The translations under genes were made by a program, and so were the position numbers. Below are positions 37,918-49,500 of a stretch of DNA of 64,000 bases, in pieces. Below the pieces are notes generated by a model. The model saw only the letters and a program-made list of their open reading frames with translations. It was not told the DNA's origin and did not search any database. The stretch spans positions 954,525-1,018,524 of the forward strand of contig VXBA01000910.1 of NCBI GenBank assembly GCA_013399895.1, read 5' to 3'. How positions within the stretch are numbered: position 1 is the first letter of the stretch; every line of letters starts with the position of its first letter. The DNA comes from Serilophus lunatus (Eukaryota > Chordata > Aves > Passeriformes > Eurylaimidae).

Positions 37918-40900
37918 CCTCTTTCGTAGGTTTTCCTCTGTCTGTGAAAGCCTCTGGTACTCTCAGCAGTGCTCTGAAGGATTATTTAAATCTCCAGCAT
38001 GGGAATGTGTATTTAGTCACCCACTACGTTAGGGTAAGACACTTGACTTGGCAGGTGTTTTACCAGCTGATTTACATTCTCAGGGGCTGCATGTTCATTG
38101 GCAAGACAGTTCAATTAATTCTGTTGAAAGCACATTTTGGGGGAAAAAGAACCATTGAAAGACAGTTTGGAAACATGATTCTCCAAGACCCAGAGCTGTC
38201 TAAATCCTCTTGTAGGCCAAATTCTCTTTCAGAGTGTCTGGCACAGTTGCCCAGTGTTACTTGTCTGACTAAGTGCAATCAAAGCAGAAGTGAGCTGCAA
38301 CTTATTTTTTTTTTCTTCTGACTATATTTGTCCTGGAACACAACATAGGATCTGAAAGACCAACCAGATTATTTCCCCAGGCTGTATCAGTGACAGGAAT
38401 GAATGAAGCCCAAACCTTTCAAATCCCCTGTTATCCAAGGCCTTTCACTGCATTCCTGTCTGTGCCCTGGTGCCATACAGTCAATCCAGCTGTTGCTGAC
38501 AAGGCTGTAACTGATGCACAGAAGGCATCCACTCTCCATAGCCTGGCATCAACAGCTATAAAACAGCACAAGATCTTGTCATATACACAAGACAGCAAGA
38601 CAGCAGTAACAGCAGTGACAGCCTTGCTTCTCTCTATAAAATGGAAAAGCACTCCCTGGCAATGAGAAATAGTGGAACCTTAGGAGTCCCAGAGGTGGGC
38701 CCAGTGGAGATGGAGGCATATTGCACTCCCAGAAGTAACATCAAAGCTGCTGCTTCACAAAATACCTGATATTTTTACACCCTGATATTTTAATATCCTG
38801 ATATTTTTACACCTTTTCGTTCTGCAGAGTGCAACTCCTGAGGGCCCTGACAGATTTCAAAGTATTTAAAATAAGTGAAACTTCTTTTTAAAATACCTCT
38901 TTGTTCCTACTTGGGTTTTGCTATATGTGAACAGAAATAGAAACCTGTTCCACATCACAGAAATATTTTCTTATGAACGTGCAGGTAGAGATGTGGTGCT
39001 GCATCAGCTGCAGCCACTAAGTGGCAGGAGAAGTACAAAATTTGCTGTATTAGGCTTTGAATCTGACTTGCCAGCACTTTTCTGCCTGTGGCATGTGGCA
39101 GGGGTTAGATGAATACTTTCAACAGCTTCCCAAAAAATAACTTGTTCGTTGGGAAACAGATATAACTTTACCAAACTGTAAATAGACAGTTTAGCCATCT
39201 TATATCAAGAACAGTAAAGCATTCAACAAGGAAAGCTCTAGTTTCTTCCCTTCTTTGCCTACTCTGAAGGAGACCAGGTTTGAGTATATCTCTTCCAGAA
39301 AGAAAAACATATGTTCTGTATGAGATAAAACTATTTTCTTTTCCCCATCATCTTACAAGCAGGTCTTTGTGGGAGTAGCTGGAAGTTGTCCTCTGAATTT
39401 TCTAGTAGCAGCTGCCTTGATGATGAGTGAGTGGAGGGATAGATTTTTTTCTCCTACACAGCATCTATATGATTTCTGTTTTGGTGTTGAGAAACGTTCA
39501 CATCAGTTGTGTTTCCAAGTGGCTTTCTGCAGCACCTTAGAAAAATCAGCATTCCCAATGTTCAGTCCTTGTTCTCAACATTTCAGAGTTGCATCTGATG
39601 TAGATAAGAAATCTCCAGTCTCAGGGTCAGTCTGCACTGTAGTTACTCAAACTCCCACCTCTGGAGACCTTCACATAAACTCAGCAGGTTTCCAGCAGTA
39701 CTGCAAGGACCTACCACCCTCTTCCCTCAAATACTTTTTCAATTAACTCAAACCTGTCATAATCGAGGTGAAATATGATGCCATGAGCATGGGAGAGTAG
39801 TTATTTGGGGAATGTGATGGCAGCCTCTGCTTGTAATTATCTGACTGCAGGAATAAGTGGTAATCCTGCCATTAGGAAAGATCATCAACACATGCTCTTT
39901 GATCTGTCATGCACTGAGAGGTTCCAATGTTTTAGAGTGTTTTTACCCCTGAATCATCTGGACCAACTGTAATTACACTGCAAGAGGAGAAAAGGGGCCC
40001 CATTTCCATCTGTAAGGCTTGGATCTACAGGATAAATTCTCCCTACAAATGTTACACTGTAAATTGCAAAAGAGATTTGGAGCTGCTCCCTGGCTGGTTG
40101 TTGGCTATCTCCCAAGCTCTAGCTTGGATATTTCTGTAAACCCTTCTCCCTCTCCTGTAAGGACCATCAGTGTCAGATACAAAATACCTCTGTCTGCTTG
40201 TCCTGACTCTGGCAGGACTCAGTCAGAATACAGAAGACAAATAATATGATCTACAAACAAGCAGCTTTCTCAAGAAACATGCAGTGGGTTTGCTGGTTTT
40301 ATGGTGACAGCAATGTTTATGGAACTTCGTTGTTAAAATAGATTTTTTTTTGTAGGAAATGAGTGCCCTGCTGTGACACCATTATTCTCAGTTCCAGCAG
40401 TTCACTAATGTTCTTCATAAAAACCCACAATTTATGTCAGTTCAAGACACTCTATAAGAACTTCAGGAAATGGGCTTCAGCACAAAGGTTTCTCAGGGCA
40501 CACACCCAATGCTGACAGAACTTCTGTTACCACACAGAGTCACTGGGATGCTTTCCAGACCAGAGGGGATACATGGGAGCTGAGTCCTCTGAGGACAAGA
40601 GGAAGAGCCAAGGGAACCAGCTGATTTTCCTTGCCAGCTGGGATTCTTGGATATTGGAAGAATGGCTGTATGTTCTGTATGTTGGACAGGCAGTCTGTGT
40701 TTTCATCCTCCTAATAAGGAGAGATTCTCTGGGAAAAATGAGAAAGCCTGACATTCTAAAAATAGTTTAAATACCCCTGTCTGAGTGTATTGTGAGCTGT
40801 AGGTCATGCTGTGGCTGAACTATTTCCTTTCCTTCCTTCTTTGTATCAGACACTGAAACAGGCAGCTAGTTGAAACTGGGTACCTGAAGGCCAGAGAGAA

Positions 40901-43900
40901 CAAACTGCCTGGCTGAACAAAACCTGTTTCTGTGTGCAAGAGAAGAGCATTTAGACTCTGCCAAATGGCAGCAAATGTTGCTGAATGTTCCCATCAGAGG
41001 AGAGGAAAATGTGTGCAGCAGTGTCAGACTTTCTCATTTATCATTCTACCTACAGATAGAGGTTTTGGTTAGAGCTGTCCCCTGGCTTATTGAGAGGCAC
41101 CTGGATTTGGACACATATTCCTGCCTCTGGTGGACACCAGACACCATTTCTGATTCCTTGTAGGGGTCTTTAGCAGCTGACAGCATGCTCAGTTGTTGTG
41201 CTGCTGTTGTAAGCTGAACCCAGACCTCTTTTTATAAGAAACAAGCATTGTTTTTCAGTTCTCTTGTTGATGTGGCCAGATTGTTTATGAAATGGATGTT
41301 ACAAAATAAAGGCCCTTGGAGGATATTCCCTGCTGACAACTGTGGGAGGTGACCCATGGTGTAGAGGACAGATCACAAGGCAGAAGAATCTAACAAGAAT
41401 GATTAAACACTGGGAAAAAATAACTGTGCAAAAAGACAGATATTTTCTTTTTTGATGTCTCAAACTCATGATCAGAAGCTGTTTTGGAAGAGGTGCTTTA
41501 TTTGGATATGTGACCAGGCTCTGCTCAGGGAGATTTAAGTGAGATCTTCTTTCTCATGATATGCCAGATGCAAAGCTGTATTTTTGAACTAAAACCCATA
41601 GGAAATAAAAACAACATAAACTGTGATTTACAGCAAACCCTGTGCAAAACCACATGTCCTTGGAGGGCTGAGGTTTAGGTGCTATCTTTAGTTTCTTTCT
41701 AACAAACAAACAAATTTAAAAATCCATCCAATTCTGTATGATTCACTTTCTCCTGACTTTAGCCAATCCACTCTAGAGTTAGCTAATTTGGGATGAGAAA
41801 TCCTTCAATGAAGAAGCAAGAATTTATATATGGCCACCAAACATGGAAAAGTAAACACTTCAAGTGCCTCAGGCAGTTATGCTTACACAGCTTATCTGTG
41901 CACAGCGGGTTCTTGTTTCCAAACTGGAGCAGAAACTCCTAGTGACTACTCCATAGTGGACCTGGAGCACTTGGCACCTGCTGTCTGTGCCACCAGGGAC
42001 TGATCTCAGAGCTGAAACAACCTTCCAGTAAGGTCCCCCTGGCTGGTGTGGCTCACTTGTGGGGAAGCTCAGTGCTGCTCTGTCTGAATCTGTTCCTGGT
42101 GCCAAGGCATCAGGGATGCAGCAACCTCTGCCACCCCAGGGCTATTGGGGGTCTCAGCAATATTGTGTCCTGGGGAGCACTGGGGGTGAGACCTTGGACA
42201 GAACTGTCATAGTATCATGTCCTGGTAGGGGAATTGTCTCAGAGTGGGTTTGTGCGGGGTACCTTTGTTTTCAAACGAAGAAAAGAACCAGGGCTCTCAG
42301 CAAAGAGGTGGAGCTTGGGGCTACATGGGCAGGGAATGAAGGGTCCCCCCTGCGTGTCCTCCAGCCCGGCTGGAGGAGGTGCCTGTGTGTCAGCAGACCA
42401 CGTGTGACTTGTCACAGCAGGACACGTTGCAAAATGTCATCAGATGAGGTTACAAACAAAATGCCAACGGCGTTAAAGAGCACAGGGCACATGTCCCTGG
42501 CTGGACACTCCACGAACGTGGCTGGGGGCTGCATTCCCAGTTGCTGGAGGAGGGGGGGAGTGCCCAGCACGGGCGCCAAGGCTCGTTAGGGCTTGTGCTG
42601 ACATGGCCCACAGCTCCTTTCATCCTGCGACCCCGGAGAGTGCTGTGCTGGGCAAAAGGGGAGCTGCTGCCTTTAAACAAAGCAGCTGTTTATTCTTGAA
42701 ACAATTAGTGACAGCAGTTAGATCTTGAACTCGTTACTGAGCCCAAAACAATTATAATAAAAACAAGTTCCAGATGGGCTCAAAAGGAGTTGTTTTTGTC
42801 TTTACTGAATTAGAATGGCTTCTATGTCTTCAAGTTCCTCTGGTATTTATGGACAGGAAACATGAATTACACACAATAATTTACTACAAACAAACGAGAT
42901 GAACACTGCAACAACCCATTTATCTTTGCTCATGTGCTTTCTTGAGGTTTATGTGCTGTTTAACTCATGGGGAGAGATAATAGCTTTTTTCTTTGTTTTC
43001 TAACTCCCTGCTATTTTGGTTTGTATAAACTGAGACAGGAAACTGTCGAGTTTCTGTTCAGGGTTCGGTTTACCTGCAACTCCAGGCAAATGCTTGCATG
43101 TTCCTTAAAACCACCCCAGAAATCAGGAAAACAGACCCAGAGGTAACAGGAGGGTCTGTCATTGTGTATGTGCAAAACCATTCCCTTCCAGAAAAACAAA
43201 CTATATATTTAAATTCAAGTCCAAATGAAACCACAGTGGTGAATGTGCAATGTAGTATTTCTTCTTTTCCAGGAATATTTTCTTGTGAGCTGGTTTTTGG
43301 ATTGTAAACATTTACAGTATGACAGGTTACTATCACTAAGCCTGCAGATGCAGAATGGGTAAATACTGTCTGGAAAAGATCTGCCTCTGGTACTGTAGTG
43401 TTTGAGTTCTTCCTGTGAATGATTTGTCCAAAGTTTATAAGAGTGAATTCTTCTAATTAGTTTCTTGGGCAGCTCCAAGAGCTCACAGACACCTTTTTCA
43501 AAGCCCATCCAAAACAGAAGCCTGGGCATCAGACATATTTTTATGGAAACTCTGAGTTCCTGGTGTCTTGGGTTTTGAAACTGATGCTGCACATTAATGT
43601 ATTAATTGAACTGCTCAGCAGATGACAGACAGCAATGGTACATCACTGATCCTCAGATCTGTGCTACATCCACTTTGGGTCCCTGGGCACAACTGGACAA
43701 GGCAGAAGGAAATCAGTAAAGAAACATCTGTGTAGCATTTCTGTTCTGGCAGTCCTTCAAACCTTCTTGCAACTGAGACAAAGAGTTTGGCTTTGTTTTT
43801 TTCACGCTTTTAGTCAGATTCCACGATTTTCTAGAAGGCAGCGTGTCAGCATCACTACAAAGGTGTGTAATACGAACTCACAGCTTGTGAAAGGACTTAG

Positions 43901-45199
43901 TTCCAAAAACTCATAAAATAAGACATGGATTGTAATAAAGACTAAAGCTGCCCTGGGTGTACTGTAGAGGATGAAGTCAGCTTGGCTGAGCTCCGAAGGG
44001 AGTGAGATCATGGGCAGAAAGCAGCCTGGGAACTCAGGGTGACACTGAGATTTGTTTGGCCTCTTCCAGTGGGAGCTCATGAGCTTCACAATGCACTTCA
44101 TCACTTCTCCCCCTTCCCCCATGAACCTTAGAAAAGAGGCCAGCCTGGACAAGTAGAGTTTTCCAGTTTTGGCTGGCAAACAAGGGAAAAGAAGAAAATT
44201 GAGAAACTGATGACTTTTTTTAGATTTTATGCAATGTCTGGTTTGAACATAGTCCTCCACAGCAAGTAAGTGGGATTGGTCATCTGGATTCTAATCTCCA
44301 TGGAGCTAGAGAGACTGAGTTCTAGGATGAGGACCTCCTTCCAGCAGAGAGGGTCACAGGTTTGGTTCAATCAAAGAAAGGGCAGGAATCACGGTGCTTG
44401 AATTCAGCTTCTGTCTGGCATCCACAGGCAGTGAGAACAGATAGAAAACCCTTAATTCCCCAATCAAAGGAGAAGAATATTTATTCCTTTATTTAATTCA
44501 TTATTCACTTAATTCACTCTCAGTTCTTTAACTCTGTTGCTCATCCTTCTGGGGCTGCTGGAGGGCTGAGCTGCATTTGTGCTGAATCAGCCCCATGAGC
44601 AGCCCTTTGCAGAGCTCCTCACTCAATGATTTTCCCTGCAAGCTCAGTCCTCCTCACCTGCTCAGAGCTCTCACATCCATCTCAGCTCCCACCAAAACAC
44701 AGTCAAGTGTATTGACACTGCTCCAGTTCAAATTCCAAGCTCCCACCTCGACTCCATTCCCAGGATCCCTCTAAGGCAGCTCTGACCTGGAGCAGTTTTT
44801 CCTTCCTCCCCAGCACAGCCACATCAGAGGTGCTGCTCAGCATCACAGTGCTTGGGGCACTCAGGGACCCATTCCCTGGTCTCTCCTTCTCTCCCCCAGG
44901 ATGTTGCTTTAACCTCATGTCCTGTCATCTTACAGCTGGGTTTTGTTCTTCACCAAAGGGCAGTCGGTGTGGAGGTGGTAGAAGACACAGAGACTCCCTC
45001 CCCTTCCGCTAATTTCATTTCCCATTTAAAATGAGGAAAAACCTCAGGGGTCATTAAGGCTCTGATGACAGCTTAACCCTCTCCGGCACAAACCCGACAC
45101 CAAGCCCATTTCTCGTCTGACATCAGGGTTGGTGTAACACAACCAGCACCAGTGCAGGATGCCAGGTTTCTTGCAGCCCTTTATCAGCTGCCCCCGTGT
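37918..45199. other. spacer between SLC2A11 and the DERL3 CpG island
   Basis: About 7.3 kb without a recognised gene. The 5' UTR and promoter of SLC2A11 should start just above 37,917, and no CpG island is seen there. The longest open frames (42,059-42,589 plus, 176 codons; 44,260-43,814 minus, 148 codons) have no recognisable domain and no supporting splice pattern. Confidence 0.5.
38765..38812. repeat. 16-bp direct repeat, three copies
   Basis: Three adjacent 16-mers begin cctgatattt. The first and third are identical (ending ttacac) and the middle one ends taatat. No function is apparent. Confidence 0.9.
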
Positions 45200-45856
45200 G
45201 TCGGACCCAGCTACTCGGGCAGCAGAGAGCTCCGCTCTGTCCCGAGGGCTGGATGCAAGTGCTGCTGCCGCTCTCCCGGGACACCCCGAGCTCCTGGTGG
45301 CACCACGAGCCCCTCGTGCCACCTTCTCAGCCCGGTGCGACCTCGTACGGCTCTGGGAAGCGCCTCGCTGCTGCCTCCAGGAATTACTGAAAACTTAAAT
45401 CCCTTCGTGCCTTAGTGAGGACAAGACCCTTGTGACAAGCGAAGCAGCGGGCAACTCGTCTGAGGCACCGGCACCGCCGCCCCTGTGCCCGGCCCAGCTC
45501 TCAACAACCCGGTGGCAGGTTCGTGCTGTGGCGGGGCCCGGAGCTGAGCGCACCGCGGGGGCCTCGGCCGGGGCAGGAACAGAGGCTCCGGGACCCGGAG
45601 CTCGGGGCTGGGCCCGGGCACTGCCCCGCCCGCACCCGCACAGCCCCAGCCCCACACCGGCCCCTGGGGCTTCCCCCTCCTCTGCCGCTGATTGCCCGTC
45701 CCAGGGAACGCCCGTGACCCGCGTCTCCAGCCCCGGCCGCCACTCACCCGCCCGCCCTCGGCGATGCCGCTGTCACTGGGGGGGGCGGAGCACGGGGGGC
45801 TCCTCTCGCCCGACGGGGAGGGGGCGAACACGGGGCTCCTCCCGCTGAGGGGAGAG

Positions 45857-46145
45857 GACAGGGGGCCCATCGCAGCCTAAGGAGCGGACAGGGGGCTCCT
45901 CCCGCCCTCAGGAGCGGCCCCGGGGGCCCCCCCCCCCTCCCNNNNNNNNNNNNNNNNNNNNNNNNNNNNNNNNNNNNNNNNNNNNNNNNNNNNNNNNNNN
46001 NNNNNNNNNNNNNNNNNNNNNNNNNNNNNNNNNNNNNNNNNNNNNNNNNNNNNNNNNNTCCTCCCTCCCTCAGCAGCGGACAGGGGGCTCCTCCCTCCCT
46101 CAGGAGCGGACAGGGGGCTCCTCCCTCCCTCAGCAGCGGCCCCGG
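45857..46145. repeat. 30-bp GC-rich tandem repeat spanning the gap
   Basis: Units of the type gacagggggctcctccc...ctcaggagcg, 30 bp long, occur on both sides of the N run: at least two to the left from 45,857 and about two and a half from 46,059 to 46,145. The repeat probably continues through the gap and caused it. Confidence 0.88.
45942..46058. other. assembly gap (117 N)
   Basis: A run of N inside the DERL3 CpG island, flanked by a C-run and by the 30-bp repeat. The true length is unknown. Confidence 0.99.
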
Positions 46146-46233
46146 GCGCGCTCCCGCCCTTTCCGTCACGGGCCGCGGCGGGGCCGCCCCGGGTTGGCGG
46201 CGGGCGCGGGCCGGGGCCATGAGGCGCGCTCCC

Positions 46234-46265
46234 ATTGGCCGGCGGGCTCTCGCGGCGCAGCCAAT
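46234..46265. promoter_or_regulatory. opposed CCAAT boxes
   Basis: ATTGG at 46234-46238 (CCAAT on the minus strand) and CCAAT at 46261-46265 on the plus strand, 22 bp apart in CpG-rich DNA about 240 bp before DERL3 exon 2. This is a typical layout for an NF-Y-bound promoter. DERL3 is known as an unfolded-protein-response target, but I see no complete ERSE (CCAAT-N9-CCACG) or UPRE here. Confidence 0.55.
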
Positions 46266-46369
46266 GGGCGGTGGCGCCCAGAGCGAGGCTGCCCCGTCCT
46301 CCCCCCTCCTCAGCCCGGCCCTTCCCCCGCCGGCCCCGCGCGTTGGGGCCGCTCCGCCCGCGGGGCCCG

Positions 46370-46440
46370 TCCCGCTCCCATCCCGCTCCCGGGCCTCATC
46401 CCGCTCCNGAGCGGAGCGGAGCGGAGCGGAGCGGAGCGGG
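46370..46440. repeat. fold-back CCGCTCC / GGAGCGG repeats around a single N
   Basis: Several CCCGCTCC copies on the left are followed by one N (46408) and then about five GGAGC units, their reverse complement. The arms would form a GC hairpin. A lone N at the apex suggests an unresolved or collapsed stretch and not one ambiguous base. Confidence 0.8.
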
Positions 46441-46504
46441 GAGGGGGTCCGGGGGCTGGCGGAGGGCGGCGGGTGATGGCAGCTGCTCTGCCTGTCTCCT
46501 ACAG

Positions 46505-49500
46505 CAGCTGGAGTTCATCACCCCCTTCCAGCTGTACTTCAATCCCGACCTCATCTTCAGGAAGTTCCAGGTGAGGCCTCGCCCGGGATTCGGGGCTGTC
46601 GTGCCCCTTCCCGGAGAGGGGTGGGTGTGACAGGCCGGGTGTCCCGCTCCCCAGGGTGTGCTGTGTCATCCCAAGGGGCTCCAGCCTTCCCTGATTAGTG
46701 TGTCACCAACACAGTGTCCCTGGATGGAGAGAAAACTCCTTCCAGCCTTTCCCTGCCGCACACCATCTTGACACTTCCTTTTTTCCTGTACTCAAAACCC
46801 ATCTCCCCCTTCTCTGCGATGTGTAGGAGCTGCTTTTGGGCTGGGTGGGGAAGGCTTTATTGCAGAGAAGCATGAACAGTGATTTACTTCGGCTCTGGGT
46901 GCTGAGTTGTAGTTGTTCATCTTTTCCAGAAAAGTAGAGAAATCTTCTTTCCCACACCTGGAAAGGTGACAAACTGTGATGTAGGCAATGGAGATCCCAC
47001 ACGAGGGTGGGGTGAAGCTGTCTGGTGTCCTGGAGTAGTTGTGAGGGGACAGGTGCATGACTGGGCATCCCCTGTGGACAGGGTGATGGGCTGCTCTATG
47101 TGTGATGGGGGGAGACCTCTCTGTCCACCTCCTTTTGTCTCTCCTCTCTCTTCTCTTTCAGATATGGAGGCTGATCACCAACTTCCTCTTTTTTGGCCCC
47201 CTGGGATTCAGTTTCTTTTTCAACATGATATTTCTGTATCCTTTGGTCTCAGTGAAACTCTCTGCTCCTATTTTGGCTTAGGCACCTTTCCCCCATCCAT
47301 CTTCCTCCCCAGGCTGACTTGCTTTGGCAGCAATCTAGGGCTCTGGGCTCTTCCCTTGGCTCTTTTGGTCTGGATTGAAGCCATTCCCCTGACAACTGTA
47401 CCCCCCTCTTTGCCCCTCCATCTCTGCTTGCTGCAGGGCAGCCCTTGCCAAAAAGCTGAGGAAGCTGGCAGTGCTGCTGCTGTGGCTCATGCTGGAGAGC
47501 AGTGCCCATTCCTGGGGCGAGCTCTGGCTGGAGCACAACAGATCCTTCTTACTTTCTTTCTTTCCCTGGGGTCAGTGGCATGAGGGTGAAGCTTGCAGTG
47601 TTCTGCTTTGGGGCTTGGACACCTGGCTGACAGCTTCCTAGGATGAAATAGCTTGCAGTGGCTTATTCCCCAGAAAGTCACGCTGTGGGGACACAGGGTG
47701 ACCAGCTGTTAATTTCCTATACTGCATCCCCTCCCTTCTCTCCTGCTCTCAGATACAGGTACTGCCGCATGTTAGAAGAAGGCTCCTTCCGTGGCAGGAC
47801 GGCTGACTTTGTCTTCATGTTCCTCTTTGGAGGGTTTCTCATGACAGTATCCTTTTGAGTTGGTTGAGACTCTCTGTGGTATTTAAGATGCTGTGGACAG
47901 GGCTTGTCTTGTACCTCTCTACGTTCTGGTTGTGTTGTGTGGTCTGCAGCAGGTACCTGCCTACTGAGCAGTGCAGCTGGTTTGGGAACCTTCTTGGTGC
48001 CATGAGGCAGGTGGTCTTGTTGTACCCCAGGCCTGCCAGGGTCATGCCCTGTGGTGTGGGAGAGCTGAGCATGTGGTGGAGGGGGCAGCTTGTGGTTGTA
48101 TGGCACAGCTTGTGTTCCTCGTCTTTCCAACCCTTGTCTTGGCCTGTCCCTCACCCAACGTGCTTAGAGCAGAAGCAAAATACAGGAAAACCTGCCTGTG
48201 ATTGTGTTGGTGTCTGCAGAAGTGCTGATGCACCTGGGAAGGGGCTGGGCCACCCCATCCCCGAGGAGGATGTGTGGCAGTGTGCTCTGCAATGTCAGCC
48301 TGAAAGAAAGCTGCATGTTATGCTCTGAGAAGCCATCCAGCTGTGACAGGGCCACTGTGTGAACTCTGGTGAGTGGAGCAGGCTGGAGCACAGCTACAAT
48401 TGCAGGAGGCAACTCGGCAAGTGCAGCCAAAGGCAAGAACATGGAGCCACGAGGACAAGGAGTGGGGTGTCCACATACTGTTGTCAGCACAAGCCCAGCG
48501 CTCTGTCCTTGCAGCCTGTCAGTGGCTGGAGACATCATCATGCATCATAAGAAGTTCTTTTCAGGACACAGTAGTCTGATGGGGAGAAATCTCACCCTCC
48601 CAAGCATAAACCTTTGCTGAATGTCTTCTGCTGTCTTATGCAGATGGCTCAGAGCACTGTCCTTCTCACAGAGCTCTCCTTGAAGCTGTGTGAGCTCTCA
48701 TGGCTGTTGGGTGTTTGTGTCCAGATGCCTACAGCAGCCACGTGCTTGGCTATAGGTGGATTTGGAGTCCAGCTACAAGGACAAGGGAATTTTTTGTCTC
48801 TCTCTGTCTCCTTGTGTTCTGGAGAAGAGGACTGTAAATTGCAAGAGCCATCTCACTGCTGAAATTCTTCTGTAGGAGGCAGATACTGGGTGTGAGCTAA
48901 TTTTTAATATGTGCCACCGTCTGCAGGGCTGTAAGACTGTGAAGGCTGTTCTTTGAAGGTCATTTTGACGTTCACTTTGTAAAGGTCCCTGGTCTCTGAT
49001 GGTTGTGCACATCAGTTTAAGGAGTGAGCAATCTGTACTTGCCACTCCAGTGTGTCTTGATCTGGGGTAGCAGGGAGGGAAATGTGTGTGGGGAGGGTAG
49101 TGGTTGGTACATCTCAGCCAGGAAAGGTTTGGTGACATGGGCAATGTCTTGCATGCTGTCATCAGCTGCCTCTTGTTTGGGTTTCCTAATCACAGGGTGC
49201 CCTGTGCTGCCTGGAGGTGGTGTACAGGGTGGATAGGTTTCTCCTTGACTCGATAGTTCCTAGCTATTTGGACTCTTTGCCAGCCTGTTTTTCCTGGGCC
49301 AGGCTTTCACCATCATGCTGGTGTATGTTTGGAGTCGCAGGAACCCTTATATCCGCATGAACTTCTTTGGGCTTCTTAACTTCCAAGCCCCCTTCTTGCC
49401 TTGGGTCCTGATGGGATTCTCTCTTCTCCTGGGCAACTCCATCATCATCGACTTGTTGGGTGAGTTAAAGCTGGTGTGCTGGGAACAAGGGCACTCTGCA

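Larger units (their letters stand above)
45200..46660. promoter_or_regulatory. CpG island at the DERL3 5' end
   Basis: A sharp rise in G+C and CpG density, against AT-rich sequence on both sides. It directly precedes DERL3 exon 2 (46,505), so it should contain the DERL3 promoter and first exon. It includes a 30-bp tandem repeat, an N gap and opposed CCAAT boxes. Confidence 0.85.

Noticed and set aside
42059..42589. 176-codon plus-strand open frame
   Set aside because: No domain, no splice pattern, mixed low-complexity composition; consistent with chance in GC-richer intergenic DNA.
46160..46175. UPR element near DERL3 (ccgtcacggg)
   Set aside because: It lacks the ACGT core of UPRE and the CCAAT-N9-CCACG spacing of ERSE.
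46476..46504. ATG GCA GCT GCT... just before DERL3 exon 2 as a start codon
   Set aside because: It is out of frame with QLEFITPF and crosses the tctcctacag acceptor, so it cannot start DERL3.
45044..46630. Many Arg/Pro/Gly/Ala-rich open frames around the N gap
   Set aside because: CpG-island composition and the 30-bp repeat remove stop codons; one frame even runs through N. None matches derlin exon 1.
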